Origin: Carposina sasakii
Lineage: Eukaryota > Arthropoda > Insecta > Lepidoptera > Carposinidae
Length of the DNA: 64,000 nucleotides
Assembly (NCBI GenBank): GCA_014607495.2
Contig: CP053170.1
Coordinates: 434,001-498,000, forward strand
Direction: 5' to 3'
This document shows positions 42,141 through 52,119 of this stretch, piece after piece. The notes beneath the pieces are model-generated. The model had not been told where the DNA came from. It saw only the letters and a program-made list of their open reading frames with translations, and made no database searches. A program made the translations under genes and the position numbers. Every line of letters starts with the position of its first letter. Position 1 is the stretch's first letter.

Positions 42141-42606
42141 CAGGGTGTTTGTGACAGCCAGGCAAATATTGATATGGCGACTTCAGACCATGATTCTGAG
42201 GCGAAAACCACCAAAAATTTTCGCAGGAAAATTCGAAAATTTTCCGGAATTTTTTCATTTTCCCAGGAAAAAAATTGTGTAGCTCATTTATGTAGGCCTT
42301 AGATAATGACTTAAAAACAAAAATTTAACCTATGGATGATTTTCGAAAAGAAAGTCCCAAAAAAGTTCAAAATACTAATGAACCCCATTGGATAGTCACA
42401 AGTGATATAAAACGGCAATGTTCTCGTATCACACAATAACCAAATAAGCTAATTTAAATAGTCGCAGGATCACCCGATACAATTCGCGCGGAAAGCAAAC
42501 TTTGCGGATAATCAAATTAAAAATGGGAGTAATAACACTGTCGTCATAACAATGGTACTTGTTCACTGTTTCATTCAGTATTTGCCTGGCTGTCACACAC
42601 ACCTTG
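42141..42606. mobile_element. CAGGGTG MITE with TA duplication
   Basis: Left end CAGGGTGTTTGTGACAGCCA. The right end read inward is CAAGGTGTGTGTGACAGCCA, continuing ggcaaata on both sides. TA flanks it on each side. Mariner-type non-autonomous element without coding. Confidence 0.8.
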
Positions 42607-43030
42607 TATGTCTACTGGGTGATTTTTGGTCGTCAACGTTCCCGAAAACTACGGAATCTCATCATCACGATGATTTTTCTCCATGGAAGGCATACCTGGG
42701 AAGTTTCTGGTTTGCAAAATATTAGGGTCCAAAGTTGAATAAATAGACTATGAGTAAATAGACGTTTTTCTGCATAAATGCACATTGACGCGTGTAGCAA
42801 GATTTTTTCACGAATTAATATTTATCTATGAAAAAACTAGTATAAACGCTGGGCACTATAAATTTCGCCCGATCAAGTAGTTAAAAAAAATCAAAAAAAT
42901 TTACATCGTTTCCCAGCATTTTTCCGGCATAAACTTCACTTTATTTGATGTATAGAATACGTACCCGTAAGGGTGGCAACGAAAAAACACCCCGTATATA
43001 TATTTTTTACGGTTAGGTTCGTTTAGTTAG
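42607..43030. other. Interior of the TIR element, nothing recognised
   Basis: Non-coding AT-rich sequence between two small nested elements. Confidence 0.4.
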
Positions 43031-43038
43031 ACTCTAAA

Positions 43039-43161
43039 CCTGTCTTTCCCAAAGTGGGCGATAACGCCCCCTCGTAGGTGAAATTTTTAAGGTGGAATAA
43101 AAATGGGGGGCGCTACTGATTTTCAATGTGGGCGTTAACCGAAATTAGTTTGCAAACCTCT
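43039..43161. mobile_element. 123-bp hAT MITE
   Basis: Bounded by a perfect 8-bp duplication ACTCTAAA (43031-43038, 43162-43169). Ends cctgtctttcccaaagtggg and, inward from the right, agaggtttgcaaact are weak TIRs of the style seen in hAT elements (ttcccaaa / tttgcaaa). Confidence 0.75.
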
Positions 43162-43169
43162 ACTCTAAA

Positions 43170-43786
43170 TGAACCTAACCATACATTTTTTTCCTAATAA
43201 TAGGACTGTGTCACTGGCTTGTCCTAAGGAGCGCTGGTACAGTGCACTCCCAACCACGAAGATTACATAGGCAATCTATATTTATAATCTTTCAATTCTA
43301 CTATGCTTATACAATAGTGCCTACGCGTTCGTCTTATGTAGTTAGGTTGTAATCTTATGTATCGAGTGGAGCGCTCGCGCTCCAATGAAACGAAAGTTGG
43401 TACGATTCCTAGTACTGTATTCAATGGGTGCGAAAAGGATATACCAACATAGGCCGGCGCGTGAAACAGAAGATTTCGTATGAAAAATTTGCCTAATCTG
43501 GAGCGCCGCTCACATTAATTCGTAGTGTGCGTATCGGCCACTAGATGTCGCTTAGGCCGAGTTAGAACGCGATCATCTAGTCATTCATAAGAAATTGAAC
43601 CACAGAGTGAACACACGCGGCGTTTCCAAACAATCGCCAGTGCTCGGGTCTGGTGTCTCGTGGCGATTCTAATTAGTGCAAGTGCCTGTTTTCGCAGTTA
43701 TGAGTTATCAGATCCGAGGGTCAGTGGAGGGTGTAGGGCCCGGTGGTGGGCGCACCTATAGTGAATAAAGATCATAATCGTGCTAC
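43170..43786 (-). other. Probable LTR sequence, reverse orientation
   Basis: No coding. On the minus strand, TGTAGCACGATTATGATCTT starts at about 43795, immediately after the repeat shared with 18209-18481. It resembles the LTR start at 17228. The downstream minus-strand sequence to roughly 43200 may therefore be LTR, but no second copy is available to define its end. Confidence 0.4.
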
Positions 43787-44046
43787 AAAATAAATACCCT
43801 CAAGTATTCCATGGGTTGCCGGGCGCCGATGCCTAGGTACTAAAGTATTTCAGAGAAAATAGTCCTTATTTTAATAAGGCTGCGTGTTATAATCCCGCTG
43901 GAAAAAAAATAACTTTTTTACTTTGAAAGTATTCTCTTTCAGTTAGCGCGATTATACACCTTAATAGATATAGCCTAAGGTTTAATTTATCACTACGATA
44001 CTTGCAACGTAAATACTTTCAAAGTCTTCCACGTATTTCGGCCCGG
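43787..44046 (-). repeat. 3' region of the LTR family shared with 18209-18481
   Basis: Reverse-complement match over about 265 bp, including cctaggcatcggcgcccggc and ggtgtataatcgcgct on the minus strand. It is nested in the TIR element near its right end. Confidence 0.8.
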
Positions 44047-44180
44047 ACCGCCGACGACCACGAACGGGCACGCACCGTGGGATAGCCTCGTCCGTGGTGC
44101 GCGTTCGTCCGTAGCCGTCGGCGCGTCCGCGTCCGTCTGCAATATCGCGGACCGTAGGAACCCACCTTAAAGCGAGCACC

Positions 44181-44361
44181 GATCGTAAAACTTACCTATA
44201 GAAACTTACCGCGGCCCCGCGTCCCAGTGGCGTTACCCCCCTCCCCGCGCCAGTGCGCGGCAGTCGTGATTCCACAGTGACGTGAATAACACAGGTAGTT
44301 CGCGCCAAAAACGATTTTCGTCATTTTTATGCAAATAAACGAAGGTATGTAAATTGTGTTT
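44181..44361. other. Short spacer, GC-rich then AT-rich
   Basis: No gene or repeat recognised between the TIR element and the first Helitron. Confidence 0.4.
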
Positions 44362-45505
44362 TCTACACTAATATTATAAAGAGGAAAACTTTGTTTGTTT
44401 GGTTGTAATGAATAGGCTCAAAAACTTCTGGACCGATTTAAAAAATTCTTTCACCGTTAGAATCCTTATTGAACCTGGATGAACATAGGCTACAAGAATT
44501 TCCCGATATTCCCACGGGAAGGCGACCAACGGGAATTCTATATTTTTTACGAAAACCGCTATACATATGAAGCTGAAATCGGGCATATATGTTCATTGGG
44601 GACAGCGAGGGAGGACTAAAAACGGATTTCCCGAAATTCCCACGGGAAGGGGACAAACGGGAATTCATAATTTTTACGAAAACCGCTATAAATATGAAGC
44701 TAAAATTAGGCATATATGTTCATTAGGGACTGCGAGGAAGCACTAAGAACGGATTTCCCGAAATTCCCACGGGAAGGGGACCAACGGGAATTAATATTTT
44801 TTTACGAAAACGGTTACACATATGAATCTAAAGTTGGGCATTTATATTTATTTGGGACCCCGAGTAAGCACTGAGAACGGATTTCCCGAAATTCCCACGG
44901 GAAGGGGACCAACGGGAATTTATTTTTTTCTACGAAAACGGCTACACATATGAATCTGAAATTGGGCATATATGTTCATTAGGGACTCCGAGGAAGCACT
45001 AGGAACGCATTTCCCGAAATTCCCACGGGAAGGGGACAAACGGGAATTCATTTTTTTTACGACAACCGCGATATATATGAATTTGAAACCAGACCTGTAC
45101 GTTCATTAGGGACTGCGAGGGAGCACTAAGAACGGATTTCCCGAAATTCCCACGGGAAGGTGACAAACGGGAATTCATTTTTTTTACGACAACCGCGATA
45201 CATATGAATTTGAAACCAGACCTGTACGTTCATTAGGGACTGCGAGGGAGCACTAAGAACGGATTTCCCGAAATTCCCACGGGAAGGTGACTTACGGGAA
45301 TTTCAAATATTTACGAAAACCGCTATTTTACTAAGCTAAAATCGGATTAGGGACTACGAGGAAGCTCTAAGAACGGATTTTCAGAAATTCCCACGGGAAG
45401 GGAACCAACGGGAGTTCCAAATTTTTACGAAAACCGCTGTACCTACATATGAAGTTGTAGCTAATGTACTGATATGTACCGAAGCGAAGCGAGGGCGGGC
45501 CACTA
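44362..45505 (+). mobile_element. Non-autonomous Helitron with internal minisatellite
   Basis: Starts TCTACACTAATATTATAAAG, like the full Helitron at 45518, and shares roughly its first 110 bp with it. It ends with a GC-rich stretch (gaagcgaagcgagggcgggc) and ccacta, a decayed CTAG-type end. The interior is made of eight 127-128-bp repeats (44490-45420). No coding. The next Helitron starts 12 bp further on. Confidence 0.75.
44490..45425. repeat. Minisatellite of eight 127-bp units inside the Helitron
   Basis: cccacgggaagg recurs at 44511, 44639, 44766, 44894, 45022, 45149, 45276 and 45390, giving spacings of 127-128 bp and a final 114. Each unit also has tttacgaaaaccgct, catatgaa and ttcattagggactgcgagg. 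A tandemly repeated core is common in non-autonomous Helitrons. Confidence 0.93.
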
Positions 45506-46213
45506 TGTTATATATTATCTACACTAATATTATAAAGAGGAAAACTTTGTTTGTTTGGTTGTAATGAATAGGCTCAAAAACTACTGAACCGTTTTTAAAA
45601 ATTCTTTCACCATTCGAAAGCTACATTATCCACGAGTAACATAGGCAAAATTTTATTTTGGAAAAAAATAGGGTTCCTTAAAATATTTGGGTTTTTCGGA
45701 CACAAAGTGTAAAAAATCAACCAGAAAAGTTACTTATTTTGCGTACGCTGCCTAAACTATAAAAGATAGAAGCATAAAATGTTCTAATTAATTGGAGATC
45801 TTATAAATATCTACAAAAAAGTCCGCGACACACTATACCTATCTATGTCGAGTGAGGCACAACAACCATTTTTTTATTTAAAAATCTTAATTTTTTTTTG
45901 GACTACATTTAAACGCATTTATTTTACTCATGCTATTAATCCTTATCAAAATAAATTATTTCATCACTAAGTACAGTTTATGTAGATAATATTTGGTATT
46001 TAAAAGATTAAAATTGGACGTTTGGTTTTGAAGTTATGGCGAAATTAAAATATTACTATTTCTGCGTTGCGAAGTGGGCGTCACCAAGGCGGGGGTGCGA
46101 GTGCGGGAGGGGAGTTTAGATCTATGAGTAAGGTACCCCAGCGGTCGTGCGCGAAGTCTAATCATTTTCGTTCGATTTTTATTAGACTTCATTCTTAAAA
46201 CTACACCTACGCA

Positions 46214-46350
46214 AAAGTTCTTCTCAGAGCTAAACAACAGTTCTTCTCAGAGCTAATCAACAGTTCTTTTCAGGGCTACCCAACAGTTCTTTTCAGGACT
46301 AAAAAACATTTCTTTTCAGGACTAAACAACAGTTCTTTTCAGAGCTAGAA
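46214..46350 (+). repeat. Six 23-bp repeats upstream of the Helitron gene
   Basis: Units of the form cagttcttttcagggctacc then caa, with small variants. Each includes ttcttttcag or ttcttctcag, which also reads as a 3' splice site. They sit 38 bp before the ATG at 46388. Confidence 0.9.
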
Positions 46351-46387
46351 TATTACAGGCTATTAACATTTTCTTAAACATTTGAAA

Positions 46388-49030
46388 ATGCCTAAGAAAG
46401 CCAGGTCCCAACTTTCTAACCATAGTTCTCAAGCACGGGCAGCAAGAATACGTCGTATGGGAGAATCTTCACCTGAACGTTCACAACGCCTTGCTGAACA
46501 AAATCAGAGAAACTCTCAGGCTCGCGCACGAGAGTCGAGTGTCGAACGTTCGCAACGCCTTGCACAACAAAATCTGAGAACCTCTGAGTTACGTGCACGA
46601 GAGTCGAGGCTGGAGCGTTCCCAACGTCTTCGTGAACAAAATGTAAGGACCTCTCAGTTGCGCGAAAGCGAGTCGAATGTCGAGCGTTTGCAGCGACTTA
46701 GAGCTCAGGCAGAGAGACAGCAGTTGTCCACAAATAGAGTTCGCAATCGAAGTTTAGCTAACAGCAACAGACTGGCTTTCAGATATGATCCGCAGGTTGA
46801 TTATGCACAACAAGCGTCCGTCCAAATCGGAGTCATGAATAAGATCTGCTCTAACTGTTCTGCCAAGAAATGGGCGGATGAACCTAATGGTATGTGCTGT
46901 GCTTCAGGTAAAGTTTGTCTTCCTAACCTTCAGGAGCCGCCACAACCAATAAAAAATCTTTTAACTAATAACCATCCATTATCTGGTCATTTTTTAACAA
47001 ATACACGTAAATACAATAGTCTTTTTCAAATGACTTCTTTTGGGGCTAAAGAAATCAGGGAAGGTCATTTTATGCCCACTTTTAAAATTGAAGGACAGGT
47101 GTATCATCTCATTGGTAGCCTTTTACCACCATCAGGCCAAAACCCACAGTTCTTGCAAATATATTTTATTTCGGATGCAGACCAATTATCGTTGCGATCA
47201 AGCATCGCACCAACCTTAAAAATGGATTTAATTCGCGAATTACAGACCGTTCTGAATAATCATAACGCGTATATACAAAGTTTTAAACAAAATTTAGAAC
47301 TCAACTCCTCAGATAATTTAAAGTTAATTATTCATTCAGATCGCACTCCACAGACAGCACACAGAGGCAGATATAATGCTCCTACTGTAAACGAGGTAGC
47401 CGTTCTCTTAGTCGATGAAGACAAAGGTCCCAGGGATATAGTCTTACACGGGAGAGACGGACAGCTCAAGAGAGTTTCTGAGCTACATCGGTCCTATGAT
47501 CCACTACAGTATCCCATAATGTTTGTGTCAGGAGAAGACGGTTATTATTTGACTATCTCTCAGCAGGGTTCTGCGCGTAATAAGACTGTTTCATGTATGC
47601 AATTTTATGCATTTAGATTAATGTTTAGAACTAACTCTTTTAATCCGTTACATTATTACAGAGACTTATTTAGTCAATATTGTGTTGACATGATGGCGAA
47701 AATGATATCTGAAAGATTAAATTATATTTCCCGGAATCAACAAAGACTGAGGGCTGATGACTACATTCATCTCAGAGATGCCTTAAATCATGACGCAAAT
47801 GTTGACCCATCAAACATCGGTCAACATGTCATATTGCCATCGTCATTTACGGGTTCTCCGCGTTTCATGCACGAAAAAACGCAGGACGCGATGACGTACG
47901 TCCGAAATTATGGTAGACCTGACCTATTTGTCACTTTTACATGTAACCCTGAATGGCCTGAGATTAAGGCGGAGCTACTACCAGGACAACGGTCTTTCGA
48001 CCGTCATGTTATAATTTCCCGTGTCTTTCATTTAAAGATGAAGAAATTTATCAAATTATTTGTCAAAGAACAGATATTCGGTAAAACAAAATGTTATATG
48101 GCAAGTGTGGAATGGCAAAAGCGCGGTTTACCTCATTGTCATTTGCTGTTCTGGCTAGAAAGTAAAATACAACCAGACGAGATCGACAGCGTCATAGTTG
48201 CGGAGCTACCCGATCAAGACATTGATCCGGTACTACACAATATTATAACTAAAAATATGGTACATGGACCCTGCGGAGAGCATAATTTAGCTGCACCATG
48301 CATGAAGAACGGTGTCTGCACAAAAAAATACCCTCGCCGTTTCATGAACGATACCCAAACCGGAGAGGATGGGTATCCAGTTTATCGTAGGCGCGATACA
48401 GAAAATGGCGGTCGGAGCACTACGCTACAAATTAGGGGCAACATGGTGACGATAGATAATAGGTGGATTGTTCCATACTCCCCGCTACTATGTAAGACTT
48501 TTAACGCTCATATAAACGTGGAGTATTGCCACTCTGTCCAAGCCATTAAGTATATATGTAAATATATAAATAAAGGCTCAGATCAGGCAACTTTTAGCCT
48601 TAGGAACCCACAAGATGAGGTCGAAAACTATTTAAATGGCAGGTACATAAGCACATCTGAAGCTGTCTGGCGCTTATTTGAATTTCCCATTCACGACCGG
48701 TATCCTACTGTAGTGCATTTGGCTGTTCATCTAGAGAACGGTCAAAGGGTGTATTTTACACCAGGGACAGCTCATCAAGTTATCCAAAACCCACGCAATA
48801 CCACATTACTGGCATTTTTTGCTCTCTGTAATGAAGATGAATTCGCGAAAACTCTTCTGTATCATGAAGTCCCGCAGTACTATACATGGGCAAATAATAA
48901 ATTCACTAGAAGGAGGCGTGGTGAAGATGTAGTTGGACATCCGGGGATAAAAAAAGATGCCGCTTTAGGTAGAGTCTACGGGATACATCCATCACAATCG
49001 GAGTGTTTTTATCATACCTCAAAACTGTAA
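46388..49030 (+). CDS. Helitron Rep (HUH endonuclease) part of RepHel, 5' portion
   Basis: About 880 residues from the ATG at 46388. The N-terminus has four tandem helical repeats of about 23 residues (ESSPERSQRLAEQNQRNSQA type, about 26-118), then a CxxC-containing region and the Helitron_like_N Rep domain. HUH motif: GLPHCHLLFW with H583 and H585. Catalytic tyrosine pair: YICKYINKG with Y722 and Y726. Rep nicks the element's ends and drives rolling-circle transposition. The frame ends at 49030, soon after HPSQSECF, where a short deletion shifts into the helicase frame, so the protein would lack its helicase. Confidence 0.92.
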   Translation: MPKKARSQLSNHSSQARAARIRRMGESSPERSQRLAEQNQRNSQARARESSVERSQRLAQQNLRTSELRARESRLERSQRLREQNVRTSQLRESESNVERLQRLRAQAERQQLSTNRVRNRSLANSNRLAFRYDPQVDYAQQASVQIGVMNKICSNCSAKKWADEPNGMCCASGKVCLPNLQEPPQPIKNLLTNNHPLSGHFLTNTRKYNSLFQMTSFGAKEIREGHFMPTFKIEGQVYHLIGSLLPPSGQNPQFLQIYFISDADQLSLRSSIAPTLKMDLIRELQTVLNNHNAYIQSFKQNLELNSSDNLKLIIHSDRTPQTAHRGRYNAPTVNEVAVLLVDEDKGPRDIVLHGRDGQLKRVSELHRSYDPLQYPIMFVSGEDGYYLTISQQGSARNKTVSCMQFYAFRLMFRTNSFNPLHYYRDLFSQYCVDMMAKMISERLNYISRNQQRLRADDYIHLRDALNHDANVDPSNIGQHVILPSSFTGSPRFMHEKTQDAMTYVRNYGRPDLFVTFTCNPEWPEIKAELLPGQRSFDRHVIISRVFHLKMKKFIKLFVKEQIFGKTKCYMASVEWQKRGLPHCHLLFWLESKIQPDEIDSVIVAELPDQDIDPVLHNIITKNMVHGPCGEHNLAAPCMKNGVCTKKYPRRFMNDTQTGEDGYPVYRRRDTENGGRSTTLQIRGNMVTIDNRWIVPYSPLLCKTFNAHINVEYCHSVQAIKYICKYINKGSDQATFSLRNPQDEVENYLNGRYISTSEAVWRLFEFPIHDRYPTVVHLAVHLENGQRVYFTPGTAHQVIQNPRNTTLLAFFALCNEDEFAKTLLYHEVPQYYTWANNKFTRRRRGEDVVGHPGIKKDAALGRVYGIHPSQSECFYHTSKL

Positions 49031-50850
49031 ACGGTTTTGTCAAAGAGACGTATCAAGCAGCTTGCCGTGACCGAGGTTTACTTGAAAACGATGACCATTG
49101 GGGTAATACTTTAAGCGAAGCTTCGTTATCACATTGTCCAAAAAAACTAAGGGAGTTATTCGTAGTCATACTTTTATTTTGTCAACCATCGGAACCATTG
49201 AAGTTATGGCATACTTTCAAAGATCAGTTCTGTGAAGATATTAGACATCGTATCAGACAACAAAATCAGGATAACACTTTACCCTTTACTGAAGTAATTT
49301 ATAATGAAGGATTAATTGAAATAGAAAACAAACTTCTAGAATTAAACGACAAAAATTTAAGTGATTTTGGATTACCTTCTCCCGTTCGTACCCAGAATAA
49401 TACTATTGACACAATGGTACAACAGTATAACAGAAATGATCTAACAGCGTTTGTAAATGACAATGTGCCAAAATTAGTACCAGATCAAAGACATGCTTAT
49501 GAGACTATTGTGGATAGCGTGAACAATAACATGGGGAGATTATTTTTTTTTGACGCACCAGGAGGCACCGGAAAGACTTTTCTCGCAAATTTGATACTTG
49601 CTAAGATACGGCAATCAGGGAAGATAGCGATTGCAGTTGCTTCGTCAGGAATTGCTGCAACTCTCTTGAACGAAGGAAAAACTGCTCACTCTACGTTTAA
49701 ACTCCCGCTATCTGTATCTTTAGATCAACGGTCTACGTGCTCTATTCGGAAAAATGGGCCTCTTGGTAAGTTACTGCAAGACGCGTCGTTGGTAATATGG
49801 GATGAATGCACTATGAGTCATAGAGCTCATGTGGAGGCCGTGGACCGTACTTTAAAAGACCTCCGAAGCTCTGCTAATGTTATGGGTGGTATCACTTTTG
49901 TATTTGCTGGAGATTTCCGACAAACGCTTCCAGTCGTCAACAGAGGTACGCGAGCAGATATTATGAAGGCATGTTTAAAATCGTCTCAACTTTGGACATC
50001 TGTTCAACATTTGTATTTGCGCACCAACATGAGAGCTCACTTACATGGAAATACGCATAGCAATTTTCCACAACAGCTGCTGAAACTTGGAGAAGGAATT
50101 TTTCCATTTTTAAATTTGGGCACCAATTATGCAGTTACTTTAGATGAGTCTCTAGGCCAAATAGTCCATAATTTAGATAGTCTGATAAATGCTATATATC
50201 CTGACATCGAAAACTTACATCAAAATGATTTTCGTTGGCTGTGTTGTAGAGCAATAGTTTCTCCCAGGAATGAAACAGTCAACGAAATAAACAATTTAAT
50301 TATGCAGAAAGTACCGGGTGAAGTTAAGTGCTATAAATCTATAGACACCGTCACTAACATCGAGGACGCAGTACACTATCCCCAGGAATTTTTAAATTCT
50401 CTGAACCCCGCTGGGCTACCACCTCATGAACTGTCGTTAAAAGTAGGCACGCCGATAATGCTTCTCAGAAATTTAAACCCCCCTAACATGTGTAATGGCA
50501 CGAGACTTCTTATAAAGGAGCTAAAAGATAATTTAATAGTAGCGAAGATTATCACCGGCCCTGCAGCTGGTGAATTAGCTCATATACCAAGAATACCCAT
50601 GATTCCTACTGATTTGCCTATACCCTTCAAAAGGCTCCAATTTCCAGTAAAAATTTCTTTCGCACTAACGATAAACAAATCCCAGGGCCAAACATTCAAA
50701 TTAGTAGGAATTGATTTACGAAAAGAATGTTTTACGCATGGGCAACTTTACGTTGCCCTATCACGGGTCGGGGCTCCCGACCATCAGTATATTTTGTTAC
50801 CAGAAAATAATTTAACGTCTAATGTTGTTTATAGAGAAGCTCTACAATAA
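49003..50850 (+). CDS. Helitron PIF1-type helicase part of RepHel, 3' portion
   Basis: About 610 residues, open from near 49003 but without its own ATG start there. It begins FLSYLKTVNGFVKETYQAAC, contains Walker A DAPGGTGKTF (about 49550), Walker B LVIWDECTMSH, the superfamily 1 motif NKSQGQTFKLVGIDLR and the C-terminal HGQLYVALSRVG. It belongs to one RepHel polypeptide with the upstream frame. The join is missing a short segment (roughly a dozen codons judged against the general family layout) and is out of frame. No other stop or frameshift was seen. Confidence 0.9.
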   Translation: MFLSYLKTVNGFVKETYQAACRDRGLLENDDHWGNTLSEASLSHCPKKLRELFVVILLFCQPSEPLKLWHTFKDQFCEDIRHRIRQQNQDNTLPFTEVIYNEGLIEIENKLLELNDKNLSDFGLPSPVRTQNNTIDTMVQQYNRNDLTAFVNDNVPKLVPDQRHAYETIVDSVNNNMGRLFFFDAPGGTGKTFLANLILAKIRQSGKIAIAVASSGIAATLLNEGKTAHSTFKLPLSVSLDQRSTCSIRKNGPLGKLLQDASLVIWDECTMSHRAHVEAVDRTLKDLRSSANVMGGITFVFAGDFRQTLPVVNRGTRADIMKACLKSSQLWTSVQHLYLRTNMRAHLHGNTHSNFPQQLLKLGEGIFPFLNLGTNYAVTLDESLGQIVHNLDSLINAIYPDIENLHQNDFRWLCCRAIVSPRNETVNEINNLIMQKVPGEVKCYKSIDTVTNIEDAVHYPQEFLNSLNPAGLPPHELSLKVGTPIMLLRNLNPPNMCNGTRLLIKELKDNLIVAKIITGPAAGELAHIPRIPMIPTDLPIPFKRLQFPVKISFALTINKSQGQTFKLVGIDLRKECFTHGQLYVALSRVGAPDHQYILLPENNLTSNVVYREALQ

Positions 50851-51721
50851 TCGCTTTATTTATCTATCCTAAAACAACCGGGTTACACTTCGGGACTCCC
50901 GGCAGAAGTGAAAACTTAGTATTAATTACATTTAAATATTTTCATCATTAACAACTTTAACATCCTCATAAAGACAATCTATGCAGCCTGTGGATAATGA
51001 TGATGTCGTTTGTCCATCTTTCGCGGCAAAACGGAGTGGTGAATTGATGTTTTTTTTTTAAGTGGAGATAGTTAAATAAAAGGATGGACAGTGACATGGG
51101 CTATTTACCACCCAACGAAGTGGGTGCGGGTCAGCTATATCTTATATAAGTTGTCTTATCTCAATCACCAGCAAAGAATAATCTTAAACTTTGGATACAT
51201 AATACCTAACTATATATATGCCATTTATTAAGCAAGGATCAGATAAAGTTTTATCTCAACTATTTCATAATAAAATTTTTGTTTGTACAGTTTAAAGATA
51301 ATTTTTATGACAGAAAATTTGTAGGGTTACCAGATTTTGATACCAATCAGATATTTTTGTTGTAAATATTTAGAATTCAAATCCACTTTAAATAAAATAT
51401 TTATAACAATCATCATAATGTTTATTTATATAAAACATTAATATCAATTAATACACCCACTACTACATATTAATTTTATACAAATCCGTTCAGATGTTAT
51501 GGTAAAAAAAACTTGAAAACTTTATATCGACAATGGAAAGGCAAAAACGCTAAAACGCCACCACGCCTGTATGTAGTATGTATATATTAGCGGTCTATGA
51601 AAACTGAGCAAAACATCTTATCAAACATCTCATAATTTAATAGAAGACATCACAAGTTCAAGGTTAACGACATGTTTTCAAGTGATCTATTCTATACATA
51701 TATCTATAAATGTAACGGATC
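50851..51721 (+). other. Helitron 3' non-coding region
   Basis: AT-rich. Near 51106-51123, caccca...tgggtg forms a 6-bp stem followed by gcgggtcagctat, which resembles a second, inner Helitron-like 3' end. No gene. Confidence 0.5.
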
Positions 51722-52002
51722 ACTGTCTATACATGGAAGATATATGAGAAAAAAATATGTAGAAGATCTTTATCAACGCAATAATAACCAAAATAATGTT
51801 TTTAGAAATTTTTGTCTGTCCACACTAATCTCAGAAACGGCTGAACCGATTTCGATGCAGTTTTCAGGAATATATTGTGACAGGTCCCACTTAACATACC
51901 TATAGACTACTTTTTATCCCGGGAAAATGTTTTTATCCCGGATAATTTCGACATTTTGTTTTTTCTGTAGTCCACGCGGACGGAGTCGCGGGCGTCCACT
52001 AG
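51722..52002 (+). repeat. Helitron 3' terminal segment, shared with 27093-27363
   Basis: Last 280 bp of the Helitron, repeated in reverse orientation at 27093-27363. It contains ctcagaaacggctgaaccga and the terminal hairpin. Confidence 0.85.
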
Positions 52003-52119
52003 TGTTTAATAATAAGTGAGGAACGTTATTATTAAGATGTGCATAGTATTTTGTGTCTATCTCACTCTGGCTTAACCATATTTGCATGAACATATTATGA
52101 TAAATTTTAGGTTATGTTT

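Larger units (their letters stand above)
41709..44170. mobile_element. 2.5-kb TIR element of uncertain superfamily with nested insertions
   Basis: Left end (from 41713) reads taaaggtgggttcctacggt and continues ccgtgatattgcggac. The right end read inward is ttaaggtgggttcctacggt and continues ccgcgatattgcagac, giving TIRs of about 35 bp. Directly outside, the 10-bp word AGCGAGCACC occurs at 41699-41708 and 44171-44180, a possible target duplication. Subterminal regions are GC-rich with repeated cgtccgtggt words. No transposase. The interior holds a MITE, a short hAT element and an LTR-element piece. Long frames in the GC-rich end are artefacts. Confidence 0.7.
45518..52002 (+). mobile_element. 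Full-length Helitron
   Basis: 6485 bp. Starts TCTACACTAATATTATAAAG preceded by A (45517). Ends with a GC hairpin near 51972-51992 and CTAG (51999-52002) followed by T. The A|T target and TC...CTAG ends are the Helitron hallmarks. It encodes the replication initiator and helicase in two frames separated by a small lesion. It lies head to tail with the non-autonomous copy. A truncated 3' relative is at 27093-27363. Confidence 0.92.

Noticed and set aside
41712..42258. Overlapping minus-strand frames with Arg/His-rich sequence
   Set aside because: They lie in the GC-rich subterminal repeats of the TIR element and match no protein family.
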